A stretch of DNA of 64,000 nucleotides from Eumeta japonica (lineage: Eukaryota > Arthropoda > Insecta > Lepidoptera > Psychidae), in assembly GCA_005406025.1 (NCBI GenBank), contig BGZK01000188.1, positions 186,001 through 250,000 of the forward strand, read 5' to 3'. Made by a program: the position numbers and the translations under genes. Numbering within the stretch: the first letter of the stretch is position 1; every line of letters starts with the position of its first letter. Shown piece after piece: positions 10,916 to 21,964 of this stretch. The notes below the pieces were generated by a model. That model was not told the origin of the DNA. It ran no database searches and saw nothing but the letters and a program-made list of their open reading frames with translations.

Positions 10916-11070
10916 GAGAGCGGTGCGGTTTGAAAGCAGAGGCGGTGGCTGGAGTAGGAAAAAGCATGTTGCGGTAAATTGCTGGCGCGTTAAAGAATTG
11001 CCAAATTTTAAGCACTCAAAATCGACGCGCTGCCATGAACAGATTGATGGACGTCAGCGAGGAGAGAGAG
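10916..11070 (+). CDS. candidate first exon of a long-intron gene (coding part 11035-11070)
   Basis: After a GC-richer leader, ATG at 11035 in good context (TGCCATG) opens 12 codons, MNRLMDVSEERE, ending at a strong donor (GAG|GTGAGC, intron starting 11071) in phase 0. The in-frame upstream stop TAA at 10975 with no intervening in-frame ATG supports this start. A four-codon uORF (ATG TTG CGG TAA) starts at 10965, and a perfect CRE lies at 10908. The acidic peptide end joins in phase to the next candidate exon at 28525, producing a continuous Glu/Arg/Leu-rich helix-like segment. The gene is not identified. The exon is short, so the evidence is the donor, start context and phase agreement; the exon start given is arbitrary. 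Confidence 0.4.
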
Positions 11071-12359
11071 GTGAGCGAAAGTTACCGTTATTTTCACGCT
11101 CAAAAACATTCAAAAATATGTATACTTATACATGGATGAGCCAGAAGAGAAAACAAATAAGAAGTATAATGATTTCAAATGCCGTTACCTCGATGAAATT
11201 CAAATTCTATTCATCTTAGAGATTTTCAAATAAAACGTTTTTTGAAATCCCCTTTCGAAAATCCCTTATTAACTAATCGATTTTAATAGGTTTTGAGGAA
11301 TATCAAAGATTTCATACGGATCGATTTCGATAGGTTTTTCGAAGAGAACGTTTTAGCATCCTTAACAGTATGTAAACTACCGATTTAAAAGGATTTTGCG
11401 GCTTTGAGGCGGCTTACAAAGCGGAAAAAGTGATTAGATTTTAAAAATCAATTAATCAAAACATCTAAAAGATATTTAGAAAAAAAAAACATTAGGAAAT
11501 ATTTCGACACAATGAGCAGTAATTTAAAACGAGTGAAATATACGAGTCACTACAGATATAATCGATTTTTGTCGGTCGTCATTTGCACTCGATAAAAATC
11601 GACCGGCGCCGACGCATCTGACGGTACACATTAGCGACGATCGTAAATATTTTGTGTTTGCTGAATGACAGAGTGTATTGATAAAAACGATTGTGCATAT
11701 GCGCCCATGATCATCGTCAGCGCTTCCTAATTGTTGACCGACATGACGAAGATCACGGTGTGGTTTGATTTAAAATGTCTAATTAAGAAGACTTACTTCG
11801 CGCTCCTTCTGTTTTTATAGTGGTAGCAGCATCTGTTGCGAAATATGAGCTCCATGGAAGAAAATTGTGACAAATCAAATTGAGCTCCGAGAGTACGCGA
11901 TTGGATAATTAACCGCAGAATAGAAAATTAAAATGGCCTATGTTATCAAAATTTCCCGTTCCGACGATTGTCAAGGTGGCATGTAAAATTTTTGAGGATC
12001 AATTTCTGAGGATCGGATTTACGACTGCCAGAATAAGTTTATCCATCGTCAAAAATCGGTCAGTCGCTTACGCACCTCATAGCCTTTAAAAAAAACTATG
12101 AAAAAAAAAATGAGCAGAAAAAATCTGTTAATCCTAAGTCTATCAAGAGTTCTGCGGCGTTGCCAACGTGCGCGTGCATTGATTTTCACCCGGAGTCGGC
12201 GACGACTATACATATTAATGCGTTAAGAAAAACATTTGGTAAACAACCAATTGCCTCTCAAAGGTTGATTAATGCAGGCTGAATTTTTTCACTTGAGAAA
12301 TTTTGTAAATAACTGTAAGAGAAATGAAAGTAGCAGAAAACAAATAAACCTAAACTCAC

Positions 12360-12540
12360 GCATGTTTCCCAGAAGGGTGGGCAGAGACTATATAGGCTTG
12401 CGCGTGATACGTTGTTTGTGTTTGTTGTACTTTGTTTGTTGAGTATGTTTGCATGTTTGAAATCCATCAATCTTTTCATGCAAGCCCCAATTTGGTCTGC
12501 ATACGAGTTTTTGGGCGGCCCTTCCCGACTTTTCCATCGC
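12360..12540 (-). pseudogene. decayed LINE reverse-transcriptase C-terminal fragment
   Basis: The minus strand encodes 'YADQIGACMKRLMDFKHAN' and, further on, 'LYSLCPPFWET'. The ACMKRxM block is the hallmark of the last residues of a group of endonuclease/RT LINEs (RRACMKRVMNVxEAK). Nothing of the polymerase core remains. The element is related to the copy at 250-470: both contain CAGAAGGGT(A/G)GGCAGA on the plus strand. Confidence 0.4.
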
Positions 12541-13184
12541 ATACGGGAGAAAATACAACTTATTAAAGTATATTCAAAGAAACGTATTTTTCTTGTGTAA
12601 TAAGTATTCTTTTAACGATGTTGCTGTCAAACAAAATAGGGAAGTAAACACGTAAATTCTCCCGGCATCGGTGTGCCGTTTCCAGTTTTTTTTTCCAAGA
12701 ATCTTTTTTTCACAGTAATGAGCAACTTTAGAAACCCATATCTATATGACTTTTCGACTACATGAGATTATCAGCACCCTCTTTCGCGTTGTCTGAGAAC
12801 TAGGAAAAAATAATATTAATTGCGAGTTTTAGTAATTAGGTTACAATTTCGAGTGTAGACGAGTTAGCTAGTGTTTAGAGGTGTTAGTCAGTCAGATATA
12901 TTTTAATTACGATTTCCGCATTTTGCTATGCTAATCGAAACACGGAGATGGCAAGGATATGCAGTGTAATTTGACGTTTGGTGATGATCGACACGTCGTC
13001 AATTAGTGACGTGCGCTGGTTAACAAATTTGTATGTAATTAATGCATCATCAAACTATTAAGCAATACGAACACTTTAATGCGGAGTTTTAGACTGAAGT
13101 TGAAAGGAATCGTTTAATATGTATACTAGAAAAACAAATAAGTGAAATGCATATTTTTTATGGCATTTTAGTAAACAAACCAGC

Positions 13185-13495
13185 ATCCTAGCCACCAGAG
13201 AAAGTAGGCGATCACTGCAGCCCATGCAGCACATTCGCATACTCAGAGGAGTCATTAGTACGTTGCCGGTCTTTTAGGAAAGAATAAGATATCTGATATA
13301 GAGAATAGCATTTCTGAAACCCTTTCAGGAAGGAATAGGATATTTGGGGAAAGGACCGCCGGAACTTTTACTCCCTGGACGAAATTAACAGCGAAATCTG
13401 TTACTTTACAGCCGTATTACGTGAGAGTGTGGTAGGTTATCGATTGAGCCGACCCATTTTCGTATTACAGCCAAGTTGGCCATGTATAATATATC
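13185..13495 (+). repeat. dispersed repeat, family unknown
   Basis: GC-balanced sequence with phrases such as 'CCCTGGACGAAATTAACAGC', 'CAGCCGTATTACGTGAGAGT' and 'CGTATTACAGCCAAG' that I associate with Lepidoptera dispersed repeats, probably a non-LTR element tail. There is no intact frame. It ends just before the 22-bp minisatellite. Confidence 0.35.
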
Positions 13496-13564
13496 ATATG
13501 TGATATAACATTATATTATATGTGGCATAACATTGTATTATATGTGTTATAATATTATTTTATA

Positions 13565-14642
13565 CTAGCTGCGCCCCGCGGTTTCACCCGCGTGGTAATG
13601 GAAAATTGTGATAATGATGATAGAAATTATTTTATTTTTTCGTATATTTTTCAATGTTTTTATATTATTCTGCCATTCGGGACGGAGACAAATCCAAAAA
13701 ATTAAAAAAAATCATGAAAATCGGTCCAGACGTTCTCCAGTCATAAGTGTTCGCACAACTTTATTGTGTAATGTATGTAAATTGGAACTAAGTATTTTTT
13801 ATGATGATCTCACTTATATGTATTATAGATATTATAAACGTTTAGTTTGTAAGGGTAGATAGGTACGGAAGTATATGATGGTTGATGGTAATGCAAAAGT
13901 TATAGGTGGCTATTGCAATATACTCCTATAAACTATGTTAAACGATTTATTTCGGTCTGTATAAACATGCAGATTTTGCGATTTAGAAACGCGTGAGCAA
14001 GCTACATAGAGCTGGCCGTGGGAAAAACATGGCGTGCTCAAATGTAGGCCTGTTACCTTTAAGGTTTGACCCTGCCGCCGAACCACACCATATCGCGCAC
14101 TCGCTTGTTTATCGTCATAATTATTCAAATATTTGTCCAAATGATGTAGTTTAAAAGACAAAGTTTATCTACTTTAAACACCAGATGCGATAAAAATATT
14201 TATTTTGATTTAAGGATCAATTTGTAACTACCAAATGTGCGTCAGAAATAAATTATCAATTTTTATTGTATTTATGGTTCACTATTTTGGCGATAATGGC
14301 TTATACATAAAAGATAGATATATTCTGTGGCGGTTTTCCATTATACAGTATATACGTGTAATTCTAACGGTTTTTGCGGCGCACGCTAGAATAGCTCGCA
14401 GATTACAGATTTTTTTCCTATTTACTTGACACTTATCGTTATATTTTGAATAATTCACACTATATATTTATAAATTATATCCTATGTGTTATTCTGATGT
14501 GTAAGCTATATTATTGTAAAGTGTCATCAAAATACATTCAATAGTTTTTGCGTGAAAGAGTAACAAACATACATCCATGCATTCATACATTCTTACAAAC
14601 TTTCGCGTTATAATATTATAGTGGCGTAATATTATAGTAGGA
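13565..14642 (-). mobile_element. non-autonomous Helitron with both termini
   Basis: On the minus strand the element begins TCCTACTATAATATTACGCC and continues ACGCGAAAGTTTGTAAG, the usual Lepidoptera Helitron head. It ends with a GC hairpin (CGCGG-GTGAAA-CCGCG) about a dozen bases before CTAG. Flanks are A on the 5' side and T on the 3' side, as expected for insertion at an AT dinucleotide without duplication. Length is 1078 bp. Only the C-terminal part of the helicase gene is present inside, so it depends on an autonomous partner. The empty site reconstructed from the flanks restores the surrounding minisatellite. Confidence 0.85.
13910..14080 (-). pseudogene. Helitron RepHel helicase C-terminal fragment
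   Basis: Minus-strand reading 'GQTLKVTGLHLSTPCFSHGQ' followed by 'LYVACSRVSKSQNLHVYT' and a stop near 13910 matches the last motifs (V/VI) of Pif1-type helicases in Helitron proteins, where GQT and the HGQLYVA(C/F)SRV box are diagnostic. Only about 54 residues remain. Rep (HUH) and the upstream helicase motifs, including Walker A, are absent. Upstream residues in the same open frame do not resemble the family. It lies inside the Helitron above and reads in its direction. Confidence 0.8.
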
Positions 14643-14749
14643 TGTGACATAACATTATATTGTATGTGACATAACATTATGTTGTATGTGATATAACATT
14701 ATATTAAATGTAATATAATATTATATTACATGTAATATAATACACTATA

Positions 14750-15380
14750 GCATTTTGTTTTTGGGATCTGCAAGGATATATAATATATTTTAATTCCACA
14801 CGCCACCACGATTAATTTCTCTGCATACCATTTCCAGAATGATCAACATCGTAACTAGTTTTTGCCTAGATAATTCAAATTGGCTTATACATGGATTCAA
14901 CTCAAGATTATGGTCATCAACAACTGCTCTACTGGTATATTCTGTTTTGGAAATATTTATTAAATCGATTTTGCAAGACGATATTAAGAAAACGTTTCTA
15001 ATTTATATTCATTATAAAAGAGATTTAATATCAGTTTAAATATTACATTACACTCAATAAAAAATCGTTAGCTAGGCTCTTATATTATCGTTAAATTATA
15101 TCAGTCATGTATTCATTCCGTGTCGAAGTAGGAATTCGTTCATTTGAACTGTTTATACGAAATAAAATATTTGTTTTTTATTTCATAACGGAAGTTTCTA
15201 TTGGTCGCCGCTAGATGACGCGCTTTTTGATCGTGCCTATTCTGTTGTATCGCTGTGTTGGTTCTTCTATTGTTCGATAAAAACTGTCACTTTTTACTAG
15301 AATAAAACTAGGTTCATGCACACACTATACATTTCAATGCATTATAGACAACTTTTTAAGTTTTAATGGTAATCAAAAAT
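14750..15380. other. AT-rich intron-like sequence, nothing recognised
   Basis: No exon or transposon signature. A 'CGCCGCTAGATGACGCGC' word near 15206 is a common dispersed-repeat motif. Confidence 0.4.
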
Positions 15381-15384
15381 ATGT

Positions 15385-15528
15385 CGGTAACTCATATTTT
15401 GTACGGATGAACGAAACCGTCATTTAAGATTAAAAGTTAACTTAACTTCTTTTTACTACTTAACGGTAACTCATATTTTGTACAGATGAACGAAACTGTC
15501 ATTTAAGATTAAAAGTTAACTTAACTTC
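15385..15528 (+). repeat. tandem duplication of 65 bp (period 79 bp)
   Basis: Positions 15385-15449 and 15464-15528 share CGGTAACTCATATTTTGTAC through AAAAGTTAACTTAACTTC with two substitutions. No coding frame. Confidence 0.85.
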
Positions 15529-15529
15529 A

Positions 15530-17145
15530 TGATATTTGAAATAAGTTAAACAGCTACTTAACGACTTATCAAGAACGTAATACGTGTTCGTGCTGATAGC
15601 GAAGTGTTCGCAGTCCGTTAAGTAAATAAAGCTTTAGAGTTCTAACTTAGAAAATGTTTGTTTTCGCTTCCATAAACTTTATAAATCTTATTTCAAAAGT
15701 TATACTCCGTCTCTGAAATTTGACGATGTAATGTAATCGGAATGACAATATACGTAAAAGATGAAAGTGTAAAGTTTTTAATAAGCATTTTGTATTAAAA
15801 TGATTTACCGAAACCATCAAAAAGAAGAAAAATAATTATCATATTGACAGAGACTATGCTGAATGTTTAACAACCTTGTTTAGACAGTCAGAACAACTTC
15901 TTTTAAACGGATTTTAATAAGTTCATCCTTGAACAAAATTCAGTGTTACTAGTAACAATAGCATACATTCATAAAGATTAATCCATATCGGACTGGTGGT
16001 TTCTGTAAACACGTTCAAATGCACAAACAAAAAATGCAGTTTTATATATAAGAAATAGATATAGATTACGCATATTTATAATAGCTATTATGGCTATACC
16101 TACAACAATTTTTTACCGTTTAGCACCATTTCTACATGAAACAGTTTAGTACCGTTATAATTAAATATGTAAAGATACATTTACATAATTTTATTATAAT
16201 TGTATTAAACTTGTATTGTAAGTACATTTATAAGTGTATGGTCTCAAATATACACGGATCAAATGTATGATTAGGGAATGTACGAAACAAGCGAATTCAT
16301 ATATGTTTTCCCCAAATATCCAACAATGGTCATTGTCGAATTTATATATGTATTACCTATTATATGTCACTTAACTGTCATACATGCATCCATTCACCAT
16401 CCATTACGATTTCGTACAGGGATTTTTATTTTATCTCGTATTTGTAAATATCAAGCATACGTACGTGAACATATAAATTGGAGGAAGGCGGGGCGACCGC
16501 ACACAGCTTCTCCGTTTTAATCGTGAAGCGTTTGTACCATCTTCGGCGGATTGAGGAGAAGCCTCATGTATGTTTCAGGCTAATTCGCTAGAATTGAATT
16601 TCGCGTTCGCTAAGCCTCCCATTCATAATGGGCGAGTTCTGTTTTTAGTGCGCGATCAGTTCATGAATTATGTGCAGTGTAATCGTTCTCCTGCATGAAT
16701 ATTTAATTTTTAATATACTCTGTCTCAGTTCAGGTGAAACGTTTAATTTCCTTAAAAGCTTTTAAGAAGTTGAGGATTTTCTTTAATTAAAATGTAAATA
16801 CAGTGTAATAACCGTCTATTTATTTTTAAGTATACTGTTTCAAATGTCAAGTACAAAAATTAAAACAACTATCTGTATTTAAGAAAGTAAATTACTACAG
16901 GTTACATGAAATTCCAAGTAATTTGTCCGTTATGAAATTTAATGTAATCTCGTTTTATTGTAGGTACACAAAATTATAGACATACGTATGTAGAGATTAT
17001 TTTAATGAAGTCAATTTATAATGAAATGGAGCTGTATAGAGGTTGTCTTCATGTTGTGGAATTTTCAGATTTTATATAAAAAAAATATTTTTAAAAATTC
17101 GGTGTAAACTTTGAAATAATATCTACGTTTTCTTATGTATATTTT
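15530..17145. other. AT-rich sequence with one CpG-richer patch
   Basis: About 16470-16670 is GC-richer (GGAGGAAGGCGGGGCGACCGC...) but contains no splice-bounded coding frame. The rest is unremarkable AT-rich DNA. Confidence 0.4.
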
Positions 17146-17149
17146 GGTC

Positions 17150-17600
17150 ATCTTCTTTACGTGTGTAAGCAATTAAATCGATTCAACACAAAAACTAGCA
17201 AATGTCCCCGATTTCGTCTGCCTATTTGTACTATTGAACCAAGTTGCTGAAGCATAAGAAGTTCCTTATATAGAAAAAAAACTATTGACATTAGGTTTTA
17301 TGTCATCTCCATATTTGCGCTGTTACAAGTATTAAAAATTCTTTCACTTATATGAAACTGCACTATCCCCGATAAATATAGCATAAATTGATTTTGATAC
17401 TACCATTTGCTCCATTCAAATCGAAAGTCGAGACTGGAAGAGATCGAAATCGAACAATGAACCAAGATCGGAGTCGAGTGTAGGACTAAAATTAGAATTA
17501 AAAGCGTGATCGAAATCGAGGACGGGACTTGTATGGAGAGTGGGACTAGAATCGAAATCTACCTAAAACCTAAAATCTACCTAATAAAATTAAATACCTT
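17150..17600 (-). repeat. dispersed tRNA-headed repeat, inverted copy
   Basis: On the minus strand it carries GATTTCGATTCTAGTCCCAC-type words followed by '...AACAGCGCAAATATGGAGATGAC', 'GGTTCAATAGTACAAATAGG' and 'CAGACGAAATCGGGGACA'. The same order is found on the plus strand at 21480-21880, so the two are copies of one element in opposite orientation about 4 kb apart. Confidence 0.65.
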
Positions 17601-17984
17601 AAATCTACCTACATTTATTTAATTTGTAGCTTTTACTGCACACCAAATTGCGACATCTACAAATCGTAAAAATATGTAAATTAATTTTGGTCCCTTCCTG
17701 ATGCGTGATTGGACTGAAAATTTACATACATCCGTGAGAACACATTGCCGTAATTTTGCAACAAGAGTTGTGATTTGCACAAGCTAGAATAATTTTATTT
17801 TACATATTATAACAATTCATAATTCTGTTAATCTGTATATACAAGATGGAATCGATCATACATCTTTTCAAAAATGTTCATAAACTCGTACTTTATTAGA
17901 ACAACTTTGCCAAAGTAACTATAAAGAAATATATAATTCAAAATATGCTTACAAATAATATAAAATAATATACATACAGCACTT

Positions 17985-18032
17985 AATGGCTAGACACCGC
18001 CATTCGACGACAGGTGGCGGTGTCTAGTCATT
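17985..18032. repeat. hairpin-forming inverted repeat (18-bp arms)
   Basis: AATGGCTAGACACCGCCA (17985-18002) pairs with 18015-18032 at 17 of 18 positions across a 12-nt loop. The arms are GC-rich in an AT-rich context. Confidence 0.85.
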
Positions 18033-18699
18033 TACCTATAAATGACACTTAATGTTGTCAGTGATGTAAAGGTAGCCGAAAGTATTATTAAACTGTCTCT
18101 GGTTTTTCAAATGTGTTCCACTCACCTCTAAACAAACAGGTCAAATTAAGGCAAACTATCGCGTAAACAATACACAGCACGTAATATTACTTGCGGACTC
18201 GCAGGTTTTTAACTGTTAGAGTAAGTTTGACTATAAATTCTTAGAGCCACAACAATGTTATCAGCGCAAACTCCCCAACAATAAGTCATGTTTGCATATT
18301 CGATGGCGGTGAAAGGAATTGTTATTAAACACTTAATCACACATAATCTTCGTTTCAAAAACGTTAATATTGTAAACATAACATTTATAACAACTAAGCA
18401 CCTACGTGTCCTTGAATTCGTGTAAATTCAACGACGAGCACGCGCAAACACGAATCCGCCCACTGTATGCACCTGGGTTAGGCGATGTACTGCAGGGCGG
18501 AAAGCGCGGTATCAGGCACATGTTTTATTCACAGGGTTATGAATGCGAATTTATTATGTATATATTCTAAGCTATTTTTCTTAGAAACGGCTACTTCAGT
18601 AACTATGGTTTCTTTGGCAACGTTATTTTTAAAAAGAAGGAGCTTATGAATATTAACGGAAACATGCGTGATCGATTCCATACGATGTAAATAAAAGCA

Positions 18700-18800
18700 C
18701 AGGCGACCGAGTGGTCAAGGTCTCCTTTGAGCTGAAAGTTTCGATCGTATGAACTAGCGAGTTGCTCAATAGTTTTTAACTCAAGTTCGACCACTGGTTC
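18700..18800 (+). repeat. possible tRNA-derived SINE head (weak)
   Basis: GACCGAGTGGTCAAGGTC resembles the 5' part of Leu/Ser-type tRNAs including box A, and AAGTTCGACCACTGG about 60 nt later is a near box B. The cloverleaf is not convincing, so I treat it as a possible SINE head and not a tRNA gene. Confidence 0.2.
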
Positions 18801-19257
18801 TTTGCCTCGGAAAACACATTAAGCCGCAGATGCCGGACGACGTCAACGAATTAGTGATGACGGTAAAGAATGAGCTTTAATTTTTATCCAATCATTTGAT
18901 GATTAGATAAAAATTAAATTTAAAAATTAAACTCAATAATTTTTCGGTGTCGCACTTACGTTATTTCATTGGTAGTATGTATTGCACGAGGTGCACTATC
19001 CGTCTATCGTTAAATTGTATTTAATAATAGCATCAGCTATTAAGAGTGGGAACACCCTCCGCAGCTAATATTGAGACTCGCTTTTCATTTTTTAAATACT
19101 TCTTATCACTTTCCTTAAGTAGAATGTCATTATTTTTATAATGCTAAAATGTATTCGTAAAATTAGATATTATTCTTGTGTATTGTTTTACCGTGTCGTT
19201 GTTACGTACACGTATATTTGTAAAGCATACGTATATTTTTAACACGCTTTTATAAGC

Positions 19258-19610
19258 TTGGGCTGTATGTTTGTATGTAACTATGTAACTATGTAACGGA
19301 ATCTTTGAGCTTAATTTTCACCGGTTTCTAGAAGTCTGATCAACTTGAAACTTTGCATACATCTCAAGGACCGATGACAATACAATAATTTGATAACAGT
19401 TTCCCATTATCCTTATTATGACCGCCAGGATTAATATAATATTGGGTTGTATGTATCTATGTATGTAATGGAATTTTTGAGCTTAATTTTCACCAATTTT
19501 AAGAAGTCTGATTGATTTGAAACTTTGCACACTTATCAAGGAGCAATGACAATACAATAATTTGATAAGTTTATCCTCTTATCCTGATCAGGATCGCCAG
19601 GATCGAATAA
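19258..19610 (+). repeat. two diverged direct copies of an approximately 175-bp repeat
   Basis: Copies at about 19258-19430 and 19440-19610 both read GGGCTGTATG(T)... then 'GGAATYTTTGAGCTTAATTT', 'TCACC', 'AGAAGTCTGAT', 'GAAACTTTGCA', 'GACAATACAATAATTTGATA' and 'CGCCAGGAT'. This is a dispersed repeat duplicated in tandem. Confidence 0.75.
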
Positions 19611-19761
19611 TTTCCTAACGTATCGTCTGCGTGAGAGCAAGTGGCTTATTACAAAACAGTAATAGAATTTAGTAACAGTCATAAGCATTATTAGTAATTC
19701 AAATATTGTTGTATTGTTAAAAATTACAAATTTTTACCAATCAACCGAACTAAAAAGTGAA

Positions 19762-20081
19762 AAATAAATATAGTTTAAAAAAAACGAAAAAACATGCTTT
19801 TAAAGTACATTAAACTAAAAAGTGAAAAATAATCCTTAGTATGAACTCAAAAAATAATGAACAATGACGAAAAATACTAGTATTATTGTGGAAAAAGCAT
19901 GGGTTGCTCCGTATACGAAAAATGTGGCACAAAGCGCCCCACGCTTTTTCTACAATAATATTAGTATTTTTCGACATTGTTCATTATTTTTTTGAGTTCA
20001 TATTAAGGATTATTTTTTCACTTTTTAGTTTAATGTACTTTAAAAGCGTTTTTTTTAGTTTTTTTTTAAATTATATTTATT
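19762..20081. mobile_element. foldback element, nearly one long hairpin
   Basis: The left arm (19762 to about 19915) and right arm (about 19930-20081) are reverse complements over roughly 140 bp with only scattered differences and A/T-run length changes. Key blocks are ACATTAAACTAAAAAGTGAA, 'CTTAGTATGAACTC', 'AATACTAGTATTATTGTGG' and their complements. Little unpaired sequence remains at the centre. No coding capacity. The near identity of the arms argues for recent formation or ongoing arm-to-arm correction. Confidence 0.85.
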
Positions 20082-20089
20082 ATAAATAC

Positions 20090-21300
20090 GTAGGACATGG
20101 ATGCTATCAATGTCCGACGCGCTCGGGTATGTCCATGCAACAGTTTTTTTTTTAATATTTTTGAAAATCTACAGCCGCTTCCCCCACCCATGAAAAGGTA
20201 TACATTATATGCCATTTTTTTCTTTTTATCATCTAACCTTAGCAACCCAATAGGTCTCTATGACGCTCGAGTAAATCCTGATTTAGCATCGTGAGCTCCC
20301 CTACTGTAATAACTACTCTAGGCCTATTTCTCTTTTGCGACGTTAAAAAGATAAATGAAGTACATTAATGCCTAAACGATTTAACCAATAAAACACGCAT
20401 TGACACAATAAACTTCGATGTGTCTTTTTTAATTGGTTATTGTCGAAATATTGTATTCGTTTTGGAAGTTAATTTCATAAGCTAATATAGTATCTAATAA
20501 AACAATTACTAACCTTTAACAACCTGAATCAGGGGGTTACTTGCATGTGTTCCCGTTTTGTATTTAAGCTGTGGCAGTCACCCGCTTCGTGGAAAACATT
20601 GATGTTTTTTTGTGTTTGTGTATGTATATAGTATTTTCGTAATTGCGCTTTTAAAGCAAACTCTCGGGTTTTATTCTATTTACTTTATTTATTCTATTTT
20701 ATTCTATTTACTATTTTCGACATTAGTGTCCGTGTATTATTTATTTGAGGTAAAAATAACAGGTGCATTATGCTAAAACTTTTTTACAGTGTTTGAAAAG
20801 TGGAAGTTTGTCTTATTGACATCGCTATAAATTAGATTTTATCTGTACTTACGAGAATGCTTCTGCAAATACATTAAAAGAAAGTTTGAAAAAATTATCT
20901 TTTCTTTTAATGGTTAAATTAATGAAATAACTATTCCCTTAGATATTATTGCCTAAGTCTGGTTCGATCATAAAAGCGCTATAAAGGGATATACATTTAT
21001 TTAAGTTATCGCTTTCCTTCTTTCATCAGCTAAATTCATTTCGTTTCATTGTTATTCTAAACATCGACGGGATTTTTTTATCTGTAGCCTAATACCCGAA
21101 AACTAATGCTCCTTATTTATTTCCAGCAAAAAATTGATAAATTAAATTATAGTCTTGAGGCGTATCTTTACCACAGAAAACAAGAAAAATAACTAAAGAC
21201 TGAGATAATAATCTATGGTTAGATAAAACGCATTTCGAATTATATTGAAATCGAGGATTATCATTATCTCTTCATTATCGAAGAACGTGTACATTTTTCG
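20090..21300. other. AT-rich non-coding sequence, nothing recognised
   Basis: Short tandem TTTTATTCTATTTA words near 20680-20715. No exon or transposon protein seen. Confidence 0.45.
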
Positions 21301-21308
21301 TGGACGTA

Positions 21309-21960
21309 TTGTCACGATTGGAGGCTGTGGCTTAGTGGCTAAGAGTATCGCCTCGAAATCACGAGGTGCCGGGTGTGATTTTGACCACGGGCGAACTGAC
21401 TAGCTCGAGCGATTACGATCTTAGTCATGATGCCTGTCGTTATCCCGTTGTCGATGCTCTAGTAGATGACGATTATAGAGTCGTGATCCCAATTCTGAAC
21501 AAGCTCTTGATTCTAATTTTAGTCCCACACTCCATCCTGACCTTGGTTCCTTTCTCGACTTCGATCTCATCCTGTCTCGACTTTTGATTCTGCTTTTAGT
21601 GTCGTTTGCAGTTTCGGCTCCGCTATCAGTCGTAGTTGCAATTTGGACGGGCTAGTGCCAAAATAATAGTTAGGCCGTATTTCTCGGAGATAGCGTAACT
21701 TTCTATAATTGGGCGAGTTTGTAGAATCTGCAACAGCACTAATGTGCAGATGACATCAGAGTTTATATTTGTTCAATTCAGAAAGCTTCTTATTCCTGAA
21801 GGAATCTTTAGAATCCGTTCAGTAATTTGGTTCAATACCAAGAATAGGCAGACGAAATCGGGGACAGTTATTAGTTTTTTTTAAGACACTTTCCCTTTAC
21901 TGAGCACAACTAATCGCCAGTTTCATAGTAATTGGATGAATAGTTTAGGCACACAACGAA
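21309..21960 (+). repeat. tRNA-headed dispersed repeat (SINE-like)
   Basis: It begins with a tRNA-like head: box A-like TGGCTTAGTGGC (near 21329) and, after about 40 nt, a degenerate box B region (GGTGCCGGGTGTGATT). This is followed by GACCACGGGCGAACTGACTA, a run of TTGATTCTAATTTTAGTCCC-type words, and a unique body ending in 'GGCAGACGAAATCGGGGACA'. Related heads occur at 42858-42935 (plus) and 45905-45985 (minus); the body recurs inverted at 17150-17600. The length is greater than a typical SINE, so it may be composite. Confidence 0.6.
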
Positions 21961-21964
21961 AACG

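Larger units (their letters stand above)
13498..14745. repeat. 22-bp minisatellite split by a Helitron
   Basis: The unit ATGTGAyATAACATTATATTrT occurs three times at 13498-13563 and about 4.6 times at 14643-14745. The two blocks flank the Helitron at 13565-14642. Removing the Helitron joins TTTTATA to TGTGACATAAC and restores the 22-bp phase exactly. Confidence 0.8.

Noticed and set aside
18700..18800. tRNA gene of Leu/Ser type
   Set aside because: Box A-like and box B-like words exist, but no acceptor stem or cloverleaf could be built.
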